From Paracoccus amoyensis (GTDB lineage Bacteria > Pseudomonadota > Alphaproteobacteria > Rhodobacterales > Rhodobacteraceae), in the NCBI RefSeq assembly GCF_014490725.1, contig NZ_JACOQL010000003.1, positions 372,001-436,000 on the forward strand: a DNA stretch of 64,000 nucleotides, given 5' to 3'. The notes under the pieces were generated by a model. That model did no database searches and was not told the DNA's origin. It was given only the letters and a program-made list of their open reading frames with translations. Positions within the stretch are counted from its first letter, which is position 1. Each line of letters opens with the position of its first letter. This document shows, in pieces, positions 8,079-16,623 of the stretch. The translations under genes and the position numbers were made by a program.

Positions 8079-9406
8079 TTCTCGCGGAACGCACGCGAAA
8101 GGCTGTCTTCGATCGGTTTGACCAGGTATTGCGCGAAAGTCCGTGCGTCGGTCTCGATCATCACCTCTGCGGGCATCCCCGGAATTGGTCTGAAACCGCG
8201 CACCCGTTCCAGTTCTGACGCTGGCAGATCAATTCGTGCGACGTAGATGTCTTGCGGAATACCGCCCGCTTCGGTTTTCAGAGCATCTGCCGAGACATAG
8301 ACCAGTTGTCCCTCCAGCACCGGTGTTGTGCGTTGGTTCATAGATGTCAGCCGGACAGAGGCCCGCTGCCCAACCTCAACCTGATCTATATCTGTCCGCG
8401 AAATTTGCGTCTCGATTACCAAGGGTGCGTTGTCTGGTAGAATTTCGACAATCGCTTTGCCGGCTTCGATCACGCCCCCCGGCGTGTGATAATACATCCG
8501 AACGATGGTACCAGAAACCGGAGAAACAATGTCTGCGCGCAGCAAGACATCACTGGTTTTCGTCGACTGTTCGCGAACGCTGTCCAAATCGGCTTCGATC
8601 CCCTGACTTTCATCCAGCGCGGTTTGTGCGTGTTGCATACGGGTCTGCTCGATCTCTCGCCCAGCTTTGCGCAACGCTTCTTCTGTTTCAAGAATTTGCG
8701 CACGCAGCCGTTCGGCCTCACCCTCGGCATCGGCGACCGCACGCGACAGAACATTCACCTCGCTACGGCGAACAAGGCCGCGTTGAAAAAGCTGTTCGCG
8801 GGTGGTCAGATCCTCTTGCAGAAGCCGAAGCTGTGTTTCGACCGCCGTTAATTGCCCCCGAAAGCCGTCGATTCTGGACTGGCTTGCGCTGATATTGCTG
8901 TCCAGCAGGGTGATCTCACCGGCCAATTTATTGCGTGCCGCACGAAACGCTGCTTCTTGTTCAAGGATGATCGCCGACACGGCAGGATCGCTCCGCCGCT
9001 GCTGAACAAAATCTGCGAGAACGATGGCATCGGCGGCTTCATATTCCGCACGCAGGCGCGCACTGATCGCTTCCAATCTGGCGCGCCGCAGCTCTAGCTC
9101 TCGTTCGTTCGCGACGGCCGCTGTTCGGTCAAGCCGGATCAGGGTTTGACCGGCGGAAACGGTATCGCCCTCGGCTACCATGATTTCGCTGATTATGCCG
9201 CCTTCAAGATGCTGCACGATCTTGTTGCTGCCCGTCGCGACAAAGCTGCCCGGTGCCATGACCGCCGCGGCAAGCGGTGCGCGAAACGCCCATACGCCAA
9301 AACCACCAAATGATACCACCAGCAGCAGCAGGCCCAAGACCAGATGCTTGCGAACCGAGTGGGGCACATCACTGTAAAGCGCATCGAGATCACTGTTCCG
9401 GGGCAT
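8075..9406 (-). CDS. HlyD/PrtE-type type I secretion membrane-fusion protein
   Basis: About 443 aa. A short cytoplasmic N-terminus precedes one transmembrane helix (about residues 22-42), then a lipoyl/barrel-sandwich half (SNKIVQHLEGGIISEIMVAEGD), a long coiled-coil hairpin rich in Glu, Arg and Leu (about residues 110-280), and the second lipoyl and beta-barrel region (ADIVSPVSGTIV, then DIVSPVS-like and PIPGMPAEVMI). It would bridge the inner-membrane ABC exporter to a TolC-type outer-membrane channel, which is not encoded in the window. ATG at 9406 is chosen because it leaves a normal short N-terminus; the gene overlaps the exporter gene by 17 bp. Confidence 0.92.
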   Translation of the reverse strand: MPRNSDLDALYSDVPHSVRKHLVLGLLLLVVSFGGFGVWAFRAPLAAAVMAPGSFVATGSNKIVQHLEGGIISEIMVAEGDTVSAGQTLIRLDRTAAVANERELELRRARLEAISARLRAEYEAADAIVLADFVQQRRSDPAVSAIILEQEAAFRAARNKLAGEITLLDSNISASQSRIDGFRGQLTAVETQLRLLQEDLTTREQLFQRGLVRRSEVNVLSRAVADAEGEAERLRAQILETEEALRKAGREIEQTRMQHAQTALDESQGIEADLDSVREQSTKTSDVLLRADIVSPVSGTIVRMYYHTPGGVIEAGKAIVEILPDNAPLVIETQISRTDIDQVEVGQRASVRLTSMNQRTTPVLEGQLVYVSADALKTEAGGIPQDIYVARIDLPASELERVRGFRPIPGMPAEVMIETDARTFAQYLVKPIEDSLSRAFREN

Positions 9407-11318
9407 CTTGCGCCTCGCTTTCAGGAGGGGCGGAATGCGGCGCGGTCTGTTGCCGATTGGACAATCGCTGAAGCATCTGATCGCGTGTCCCGAACATTGA
9501 TATCTGCCCGTCCGCGAGCAACATGATATTATCAACATCCTGTAGCAGCGCATATTTCTGGGTCACGACGATCACGGTTATGCGGTTCTGCTTTGCCAGC
9601 GCCATGGCCCGCGACAACGCCCGGTCACCTGCCGAATCGAGGTTGGAGTTCGGTTCATCCAACACCACCAGCCGTGGCCCGCCGAAAAAGGCCCGTGCCA
9701 ACCCGATGCGCTGCTTCTGCCCGCCCGACAGCGGAGACCCATCCGATGAAACGATGGTTTCATACCCCTCGGGCAGCTTGGCGATCATGTCATGCACATC
9801 AGCCAGCACCGCCGCCCGATAAATTTCGTCATCACTGACATCCGCCCGCATCCGGGCGATATTGTCCTTTATCGTGCCGGGAAAAAGCTGCACATCCTGC
9901 GGCAAATAACCGATGCATTGACCAAGCTGGCGTTGGTCCCAGTTACGCAAATCCATCAGGTCCAGCCTGACACTGCCTGAGGTTGGCAGTATCGAGCCAA
10001 CCAGCATTTTGCCCAACGTCGTCTTGCCGGCTCCGGATTTACCAACCATTGCCAGCGATGTGCCCGGCAGCAAAGAAAACGTAATCGAGTTCAAAACCAC
10101 CCGTTTGGTCCCATTCGGCACGAACAACAATCGCTCAACATCCAATCGCCCTTCGGGATGTGGCAAATGCAAACGCTGTTGGTTCAGGGGCGACGATTTC
10201 AGCAATGACGAAATGCGACCATAGGCCGAGCGTGACAACAGCACGCTGTTCCATCCTTCTATCGCGCCCTCGATAGGAGCAAGTGCTCTGCCTGCGATAA
10301 TCGAGGCTGCGATAACCATGCCTCCCGTAATTTCACCCTTCAACGCCAGATAGGCCCCCCAGCCTAGCAGCCCCACTTGGGTTAACAATCGCACCCCGCG
10401 CGATGCGCTGGCGAAGACGATATTGCGATCCTGGGCGCGCACCTGCGACGCCATTGAACTTGCCGCGTCACGGCCCCAGATCGTCACAGCCTCGGGGATC
10501 ATCGCCAGGGCATTGATGATCTGCGAATTGCGTGACATCGAATCCAGATGGCGGTTGGCACGACTTAGATGCCCGTTGGCTTTTGCGAATGGTCCTGCTG
10601 TGGCACGCTGGTTGATCAAAGCAATGATCAACAGCAACAGGGCCGTCGTCACGACGATCAAACCAAGATGAGGGTGAACCAGAAAGATCGCCAGAATAAA
10701 CAGCGGTGCAAAGGGCAAATCCAGAAACGACAGCAAGGTTCCGGATACCAGAAAACTGCGCACCTGCTGCAAATCGCCCAGCGTTTGATATTCCTGCCCA
10801 TTGCTTTGCAGCGATGCCCGCGCTGCGGCTGCCAGAATGGGGGCTCCAAGGCGGGCAGAAAGATCAACCGAACTACGCAGCAGCATTCCACGACGGATTG
10901 CGTCGAACATGACTTGCAGCAACACCGCCCCGATCACCACCACCGTCAGCATGACCAGGGTATCGGTGGAACGGCTGGTCAGCACGCGGTCCGATATCTG
11001 AAACAGATAGATCGGGATCGCCAACACCAAAATATTGGTCACGCCGCTGAACAGGAGAACGCCCAGGATATTCGCCCATAGACGCCGTATCGTGATCTGC
11101 AGCGCGCCGGAAATATCAGGCTCTGCAGCCCGCTTATGAAACGCTGCGCCCCTGTCACCGGCGGTCGTTGTCGTTTGTGGGATGCGACCAGCCTGTTGAT
11201 CTATCGTCGGTCCAGTGCCGAGCGGTTTGGCCCGTGAGAGGCTGGCGGAGTTATCCCTCCACTCGGTATGCAATTCCGGTTTGGCGCTGCGATGATCCGT
11301 CTTCTCATGACCGCTCAT
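9390..11318 (-). CDS. PrtD-type type I secretion ABC exporter (permease-ATPase)
   Basis: A 642-aa half-transporter with a poorly conserved 70-residue cytoplasmic leader, six predicted membrane spans (about residues 80-345) and a C-terminal ATPase: Walker A GKSGAGKTT (426-434), signature LSGGQKQR (530-537), Walker B RLVVLDEP (549-556). It lacks the C39 peptidase domain, so a processed double-glycine leader is unlikely and an uncleaved C-terminal secretion signal is expected for its cargo. Its ATG overlaps the stop of the upstream 687-aa repeat protein by ATGA, tying that protein to the secretion machine. The adaptor gene follows directly. Confidence 0.93.
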   Translation of the reverse strand: MSGHEKTDHRSAKPELHTEWRDNSASLSRAKPLGTGPTIDQQAGRIPQTTTTAGDRGAAFHKRAAEPDISGALQITIRRLWANILGVLLFSGVTNILVLAIPIYLFQISDRVLTSRSTDTLVMLTVVVIGAVLLQVMFDAIRRGMLLRSSVDLSARLGAPILAAAARASLQSNGQEYQTLGDLQQVRSFLVSGTLLSFLDLPFAPLFILAIFLVHPHLGLIVVTTALLLLIIALINQRATAGPFAKANGHLSRANRHLDSMSRNSQIINALAMIPEAVTIWGRDAASSMASQVRAQDRNIVFASASRGVRLLTQVGLLGWGAYLALKGEITGGMVIAASIIAGRALAPIEGAIEGWNSVLLSRSAYGRISSLLKSSPLNQQRLHLPHPEGRLDVERLLFVPNGTKRVVLNSITFSLLPGTSLAMVGKSGAGKTTLGKMLVGSILPTSGSVRLDLMDLRNWDQRQLGQCIGYLPQDVQLFPGTIKDNIARMRADVSDDEIYRAAVLADVHDMIAKLPEGYETIVSSDGSPLSGGQKQRIGLARAFFGGPRLVVLDEPNSNLDSAGDRALSRAMALAKQNRITVIVVTQKYALLQDVDNIMLLADGQISMFGTRDQMLQRLSNRQQTAPHSAPPESEAQDAPEQ

Positions 11319-13378
11319 GTCAACACCGTTTCCATCGCATCCGGTGAAACGGTCTCATTCGATCCGATGGGCTGAAATTCCTGGTGTTCGGGATCGACGC
11401 TTAACATGCCATCGGCCAGAAACAGGACGGCCTCGGTGGCAAGTGTTGACGGAACATCAGGCTTCAACGGATCATCGGTTGCAATCAGTTCTGCCTGATA
11501 TAGCAACGCATCGGAATAGACTTGGCCGCCCGAATAAATTGTCGAATCGTATTCGGCTTCGATAATGCTCGCAGAGTTCACCAGAACATTCGACCCTGCC
11601 ACGATTTTGATTTCGCCACCATTATCCAGCAGCTTGTCCCGAAAAATCTCGATTTGATCGGAGTCGCCCATTACGTTCGTCTGCCGGATCATATTCAGCG
11701 AAACCATGTCGCCTTTGATGTGCAGGACTCGAACAAGGTCGAGCCCCTGAAAGGTTGGGTTTTCCAGCAAGGATTTGGGTAAGTCGATTTCTCCGCCAGC
11801 CGCTTTGGCCATCATCTTGGCCATATCCGCAGTCATATCTTTGTAGGTCGGCTTGCCTGCCTGAATGATCTGCGACGAGTTGATCAGCAAGTTGTCGCCG
11901 GCACTGACCGCAGCCTCGGTCCCTCCTTTCACGATGATCCGATCATCATCCAGAAGCACATTTTTTTGAATGACAGCGTTAAGATTGATGATGTAACCAT
12001 CAATCACGATCAGGTCGAATTGAGTGCCCAGTTCGCTCAACGACACCTTGTTCACAGTGCCGTTTTCACCCATCAGCATCAGCGTTTTCGCAGCATTGAC
12101 GGTGATTGATGTGACGTCATTATCCGTCATCAGATTGTATTGATCTACCCAGTTGACGTTAATAAGACTGCCCTTCAACGTCGCCGTCGCCCAATATTGC
12201 GGCGCATCGTCACCGCCGTCGCGATCCGGCATCGGATTCGAGAAAATCTTATAGGATGCGTAATTCAATGCATTCGTCGTATCGCTGCTTTGTGCGCCCC
12301 CTGAATTTTCGGAAAGCATCTTGATAACGTTCTGGTCGCTCCAGACGTTTGTTTGGCTGATGATATTATAGTTGTATATCCCTTGACCGACGCTCATCAC
12401 AGGCGCTGCAATCCAGCCGGAACTGATGACAACCTCATTCAGCAGCGTATTATTGCCATGGACAAATTCGTGCTGATTGTCTGCCACTTCAGTCTGCACG
12501 GTCGTTTTGGATCCGGCCCAGCTTGGCCCATCATCATTTGTTTTGGCTGCTTCTTCCTTGGCAATTCGGGCGGCTTCCTCCTCCTGCGCCGCTTTCTGAT
12601 CTTTGCGATAGAGGGGCAGCAGATCTGCCAGTTTAGGCGCCTCTTCGACTGCTGTTCCGTTTAGAAATTGGCCTTCAACCGAAGCCCCCTGAAGGGAATG
12701 GACGGTCGCGGAATTGGCCGTCATCGCAGGCAGATCGGTGTCTTTGAAAGCCAGCGCAATATCACGAAACGCCAATTCATCGGCGGGCAGGTCCGGGTTC
12801 AGTGCAATCCCAAGTTCATTGGCCTGCGTTGCCAGAACCGCCATTTTTGCGTCGATCAGGTTCAAGCTGACAGCGCCAGCCTCCATTTGGCTTGCGTCAA
12901 TCCTGTCATCGTCGAACTGCGCAAGATTACCCAAGAGCATCACGACCAACGACCCCGGAGGAGGCAAGGTCCAGACCGTTTCAGGAGGTGGCTCCGGTGG
13001 GTCAACAACCGGGGGTTTTGGTGGTGGTGTCGTCAGCAGGATCAAGGGACTGCCATCAGGCTGAACTTTTCCAATCTGCCGCATCGGTATTCCGAATGCG
13101 TCGCCCGCAATTGCGCTATCATAAAATGTCATCTGCGCAGCCTGCAATTCGCGGATCGGCAAGCCGGGCGGATCATAACGGATATCAGGGATATAATCGG
13201 GAATCACGTATGGATGCTGCGTCGCAATATCCAGCGGTTTGATTTCAGGCGGTTCGATGTCAGGCTTAACGGGTGTCAGGCGATCATATTCGATCCACAT
13301 CCGCCCACGTTCTTCGGTAATCTGAAAAATGCCGGCGAAATGCCAGATCGCTTCATCGGCAGCTTGAATCTTCAACAT
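11315..13378 (-). CDS. Uncharacterised repeat protein coupled to the type I exporter
   Basis: About 687 aa; not recognised as a named family. From the N-terminus: a small conserved-looking head, a Pro-rich linker (about residues 116-142), an Ala/Glu/Lys-rich charged helix (about 260-282), then a beta-rich region with four copies of a motif like G-x(3-6)-N-x3-Q-x-N-x3-D-x-D (about 331-352, 401-422, 460-481, 554-575; one example is NMIRQTNVMGDSDQI). These alternate with three copies of a motif like G-x-N-x-L-x-N (HGNNTLLN, AGDNLLIN, AGSNVLVN). No signal peptide or membrane span is seen. It is fused translationally to the ABC exporter by ATGA, so it may be a second substrate, a surface-retention partner or an export factor. 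ATG 13378 is preferred over an upstream TTG at 13432. Confidence 0.75.
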   Translation of the reverse strand: MLKIQAADEAIWHFAGIFQITEERGRMWIEYDRLTPVKPDIEPPEIKPLDIATQHPYVIPDYIPDIRYDPPGLPIRELQAAQMTFYDSAIAGDAFGIPMRQIGKVQPDGSPLILLTTPPPKPPVVDPPEPPPETVWTLPPPGSLVVMLLGNLAQFDDDRIDASQMEAGAVSLNLIDAKMAVLATQANELGIALNPDLPADELAFRDIALAFKDTDLPAMTANSATVHSLQGASVEGQFLNGTAVEEAPKLADLLPLYRKDQKAAQEEEAARIAKEEAAKTNDDGPSWAGSKTTVQTEVADNQHEFVHGNNTLLNEVVISSGWIAAPVMSVGQGIYNYNIISQTNVWSDQNVIKMLSENSGGAQSSDTTNALNYASYKIFSNPMPDRDGGDDAPQYWATATLKGSLINVNWVDQYNLMTDNDVTSITVNAAKTLMLMGENGTVNKVSLSELGTQFDLIVIDGYIINLNAVIQKNVLLDDDRIIVKGGTEAAVSAGDNLLINSSQIIQAGKPTYKDMTADMAKMMAKAAGGEIDLPKSLLENPTFQGLDLVRVLHIKGDMVSLNMIRQTNVMGDSDQIEIFRDKLLDNGGEIKIVAGSNVLVNSASIIEAEYDSTIYSGGQVYSDALLYQAELIATDDPLKPDVPSTLATEAVLFLADGMLSVDPEHQEFQPIGSNETVSPDAMETVLT

Positions 13379-13433
13379 GTCGGCTACGTCCCAACTAATG
13401 ACAGTTCCGCAACAATGCCGGACAGACACCAAT

Positions 13434-13470
13434 TAAAAATGATCCTGCGCGGGATCCGCCGCGCAGGATC
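13434..13470 (-). terminator. Intrinsic terminator between candidate substrate and exporter genes
   Basis: GATCCTGCGCGG (13441-13452) and CCGCGCAGGATC (13459-13470) form a perfect 12-bp stem with a 6-base loop. On the minus strand it is followed by ATTTTTAATT. It lies directly after the Gly-rich gene stop and before the repeat-protein start, so it could let the abundant substrate be made in excess of the exporter. Confidence 0.8.
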
Positions 13471-13487
13471 GTGTCACATGAGGTTAA

Positions 13488-15344
13488 TCAGCCACCCAGA
13501 TCGTCGTCACCAATCACATGCGAGCTGAGATCGCCCCCAACCACCGTCATATCGACCGTGTTGTTCAAGACATTGGCCCCCATGACGATGCTTTGGTTGA
13601 ATGCTGTGGTTTCCACGACGGCGTCAGCCGATGCGTTCGAAGTTCCGGTAACAAAACCATCGTCACCATTGTTTGAACCCCAAGTGCCGGCATGGGCATA
13701 TCCGCCGTCACCATTCATCACCTGGCCGCCCGCACCGCCATAACCACTGTCGGTATTGATGCCATCACCACCATAGGCCATTCCGCCACTGGAAGTCGCC
13801 GTGCCACCCGAGCCACCAGTTGTCGTGCCCGTCGCACCACCCATACCCGCGCCGCCGGCTGCACTACCTTCGCCCGTGCCATCGCCATTCGCACTTCCTC
13901 CGGCACCGCCTGTCGCCCAGACATTGCCCGCGCCACTGCCAGTGCCGCTACCTGCCGTGGCATCGCCCGCCATGCTTGCTGCGGCAGACAGTGCAGCACC
14001 AATGCCGGTACCCGCGCCACCGTCACCACCATCGGCACCAGGAGCGCCAGCACCACCAGCACCCGAAGTTCCGCCATTGCCACTATCGTTGTTGACACCG
14101 GCACCCAGCAGTCCGCCCAAGCCAAGAGCACCGCTCATACCGCCGTCGGCCGAACCCGTGTTGCCACCGTCACCGCCATCGCCGCCGTGATCGCCATCGC
14201 CACCCTTGCCAGCACCCAAGGCACCTGCAGCGCTTCCGGCAGCTGCATCGCCGCCCGCAGCGTCGCCGCCAAGGCCAGCGCCCAGACCAGCCGCAACACC
14301 CCCGGCATCGCCGCCATCAGCGCTGCCGCCCTGACCAACGCCCAAGCCGACGCCCAATGCTGCGCCACCGTCGCCATCACCCGCCTTCGCAAGCGCATCT
14401 CCACCATCGCCGGTATAGGATTTGCTGCCAGAGGCTATCGCCCCGGCCCCATCAGCATTGGCGTCACCTTTGCCGCCATCGGCACTTGAATCGCCACCGC
14501 CATCACCGCCGTGACCACCCGCATCGATACCAGCCTCGGCATACGCATCGCCCGCATTCGCATTACCGTTCTGGTTGAAATCGGCATTGTTGGAAACCGT
14601 CGGATTCAGCAGCTCGTCCTGATCGTCAAGGTTCCATGCATTTGCTTGCGTGACGGCTGTATTGTTGTCGCCATTCAAAGACTTATTCAACACATTGTCG
14701 AATGTCAGATCACGGGTACCAATGCTGATTTCGCCATCGCGATTCACAAGCAGGTCACCCATGGTGCCGCTGTGGTTGTCCAGATCAATATCGGCATAAT
14801 CGTTGTCGGTTGGCGCCCAGCCCTCCAGGTCCAGATCGACATTCACCTTGGTCGAGACATCCGTATCGACATTGGTGTTAACTTCCGTGTCGTTGTAGGC
14901 GGAATTGACCGCTTCGTTATAGGCGTCATTTGCCGCGTCGTTTTGGGCAGCATTGTTTGAAGCGTTTTCGGCCGCATTGCTGGCTGCGTTATCCGCAGCA
15001 TTACTGGCCGCGTTGTCGGTGGCATTTGATGCGCTGTTATCGGCGTCATTGTCGGACGCATTGTTAGCGGCGTTACCCGCCTGATTTTCAGCGCCGTTCG
15101 CAGCATATGTTTCCGACGCGCTCGAATTTTCATTCGAGTTGCTATTTTCATTGGCGTTCGCGTTGCTCTGCTCTTGCGATTGCCCCTGATCCTGATCCTG
15201 ATCCTGGTCCTGATCTTGCTTGTTCAGCTGACCCTGCTTCTGTCCTTGCCCTTGATGTTGATCCTGATCCTGGTCCTGATCCTGGTCCTGATCTTGATCA
15301 TTCATCGGCCAAGCAAAGAGATTCATGTTACGGCTACCAGCCAT
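13488..15344 (-). CDS. Low-complexity Asp-Gln / Asn-Ala / Gly-rich candidate type I secretion substrate
   Basis: A 618-aa protein with no cysteine or signal peptide in a highly ordered composition. Residues 1-15 form a short head. Residues 16-60 are (Asp-Gln)n runs interrupted by Gln-Gly. Residues 61-150 are Asn/Ala/Ser-rich with tetrad repeats such as NAASNAAD. Residues 151-258 are a more complex acidic region containing NTAVTQANAWNLDDQ. Residues 270-570 are a Gly/Ala/Asp/Ser-rich tract. The tail ends in SIVMGANVLNNTVDM and GDDDLGG. The tail motif GANVLNN and the QANAWNLDDQ motif echo the repeats of the neighbouring 687-aa protein. ATG 15344 has AGGAG nine bases upstream. Composition and adjacency to an exporter without a peptidase domain suggest an acidic secreted or surface polymer-like protein; this is inference. 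Confidence 0.75.
   Translation of the reverse strand: MAGSRNMNLFAWPMNDQDQDQDQDQDQDQHQGQGQKQGQLNKQDQDQDQDQDQGQSQEQSNANANENSNSNENSSASETYAANGAENQAGNAANNASDNDADNSASNATDNAASNAADNAASNAAENASNNAAQNDAANDAYNEAVNSAYNDTEVNTNVDTDVSTKVNVDLDLEGWAPTDNDYADIDLDNHSGTMGDLLVNRDGEISIGTRDLTFDNVLNKSLNGDNNTAVTQANAWNLDDQDELLNPTVSNNADFNQNGNANAGDAYAEAGIDAGGHGGDGGGDSSADGGKGDANADGAGAIASGSKSYTGDGGDALAKAGDGDGGAALGVGLGVGQGGSADGGDAGGVAAGLGAGLGGDAAGGDAAAGSAAGALGAGKGGDGDHGGDGGDGGNTGSADGGMSGALGLGGLLGAGVNNDSGNGGTSGAGGAGAPGADGGDGGAGTGIGAALSAAASMAGDATAGSGTGSGAGNVWATGGAGGSANGDGTGEGSAAGGAGMGGATGTTTGGSGGTATSSGGMAYGGDGINTDSGYGGAGGQVMNGDGGYAHAGTWGSNNGDDGFVTGTSNASADAVVETTAFNQSIVMGANVLNNTVDMTVVGGDLSSHVIGDDDLGG
15183..15299 (-). repeat. 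In-frame GAYCAR hexanucleotide runs encoding Asp-Gln repeats
   Basis: Two runs of near-identical 6-bp units (minus-strand sense GATCAGGACCAG) at about 15258-15299 and 15183-15218 encode seven and six Asp-Gln pairs, separated by a Gln-Gly/Lys-rich spacer. Because the unit is a multiple of three, slippage would change length without breaking the frame. Confidence 0.85.
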
Positions 15345-15930
15345 TTTTCCACACTCCTGATGACGGGCGGGAACGGCCATGTAATTCGCAAGCTCGCGTG
15401 CCGCCCAGTTCTGGTGGGATCAAGCAAGACGTTACCCCCGCCGAGCAAATGCTCACCGTGAAGACGGTGCGGCCGTCGCGCCCTACTCATTTTCCGATTG
15501 GCCTTTCGCCACCCCGAACCGGCCTCGTATGCCTGGCTGCGCAAATGGCGCTTAGGCACAGCTCAACAATACGCCCACAATCGGGATTTGGCATAGTCGC
15601 ACGAAGGGATTAGCCCTGTCAGCGGAAGGTGTTGTTCGGGCAACGCGGGCGGCTATGCCCAATCGCAAGAAAAATGGCCGTAATCCTGACCATTACGGTT
15701 AGTACATATGGCTATGTCCTATAAAAACTAAACAATATAGTATTGTTTTTCAAAGAGATACATGCCGCCCTTGCAATTTGCATAACCCCATGAATTTACA
15801 CATCATTACCTTAGATTTCAGACGAAAAATGTGGTAGATTCATGACTGATTGCAGCAATCCATACACCTGCCCGGCACAAAATAAACGAGTGATTCTGTT
15901 CAAATATTAAGCTGATTGGAGGCCGCCAGG
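15345..15930. other. 586-bp intergenic region between the Gly-rich gene and the LuxR gene
   Basis: Divergent control region with no convincing gene in any frame. The left two-thirds is GC-rich and shows no clear structure to me. The right third (about 15670-15910) is markedly AT-rich and holds three successive dyads. It must hold the promoters for both the candidate substrate gene and the regulator gene. Confidence 0.7.
15678..15748. promoter_or_regulatory. Three stacked inverted repeats, candidate operator array
   Basis: CCGTAAT-N7-ATTACGG at 15678-15698, ACATA-N4-TATGT at 15704-15717 and AAACAATA-TAG-TATTGTTT at 15730-15748 are all exact dyads within 71 bp. The last is followed by a T-run and could also be a weak terminator-like hairpin. 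The LuxR-type protein encoded just downstream is the obvious candidate binder. Confidence 0.5.
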
Positions 15931-16623
15931 ATGGAGGTTATTGATATTTCAAACGCACCAAGCACTCAAATTGAGGTGGCTGGCCTTTCGATGCCTGAGG
16001 TCATTTTCGTCGGCACCCAGCGCAATTTTTCACCGTCGCTCATTACTGCGACAACTCAGGAACTTGGACAAGTCATAGCAGATGTTCTGACATCCTTCAA
16101 TGATCTGCACAAATTAATCCAACAAACCGGACATCACCCGACGGTCATCATCATTGATGAACCAACGTTGCGGAATTTACATGAAGCGGATCGGCAGCTT
16201 CTTTATGAAATTGATGCGGCTTCCATCGGCTTGGCCTATGCATCGACTACATTCGCGGCCGCTTGGTATAATGATCACACGTTGCGACTGCGTTCCGTCA
16301 GTGTCTTTCCCCTCAATGTCCGGCTTGATGTTTGGTTGTCCATCATCCGACTTATCGCCCACGGCGCGGGTTATGTCTGCCCAGAGGTCATGTTATTCAA
16401 GGAGCCGGATCCAAAAACCCTGGCAGAGGATGAATTTTGCCTGACGCAGCGACAAATCGACGTGCTTCAACTGGTTGCTGACGGACAATCGAACAAACGC
16501 ATTGCTGACAGGCTGGGTTTGTCAGTGCATACGGTCAAATTACATCTGCACAATGCCAGCCAACGATTGGGGGCACGCAACAGAACCGAAGCAGCAATGC
16601 GATACCAGGCCGTCAGAAAATGA
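15931..16623 (+). CDS. LuxR-type transcriptional regulator with receiver-like N-terminus
   Basis: About 230 aa. The C-terminal 65 residues are a clear LuxR/GerE helix-turn-helix (LTQRQIDVLQLVADGQSNKR, then SVHTVKLHLHN). The N-terminal part resembles a degenerate receiver fold (TVIIIDEPTL with one central Asp but without the full acidic pocket), a layout also seen in matrix regulators such as CsgD and VpsT. GGAGG lies eight bases before ATG 15931; an in-frame TTG at 15916 is rejected because it overlaps this ribosome site. The stop overlaps the next gene by ATGA. It is divergent from the candidate secreted protein and probably controls it; the signal sensed is unknown. Confidence 0.9.
   Translation: MEVIDISNAPSTQIEVAGLSMPEVIFVGTQRNFSPSLITATTQELGQVIADVLTSFNDLHKLIQQTGHHPTVIIIDEPTLRNLHEADRQLLYEIDAASIGLAYASTTFAAAWYNDHTLRLRSVSVFPLNVRLDVWLSIIRLIAHGAGYVCPEVMLFKEPDPKTLAEDEFCLTQRQIDVLQLVADGQSNKRIADRLGLSVHTVKLHLHNASQRLGARNRTEAAMRYQAVRK

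Noticed and set aside
13692-14489. Long plus-strand frames rich in Thr/Ala, Pro or His
   Set aside because: They are complements of the Gly-rich coding tract; the repetitive composition keeps several frames open at once.
15183-15299. Regularly spaced repeats resembling a CRISPR or minisatellite
   Set aside because: The units are 6 bp, contiguous and in frame with no unique spacers, so they are coding repeats, not a CRISPR array.
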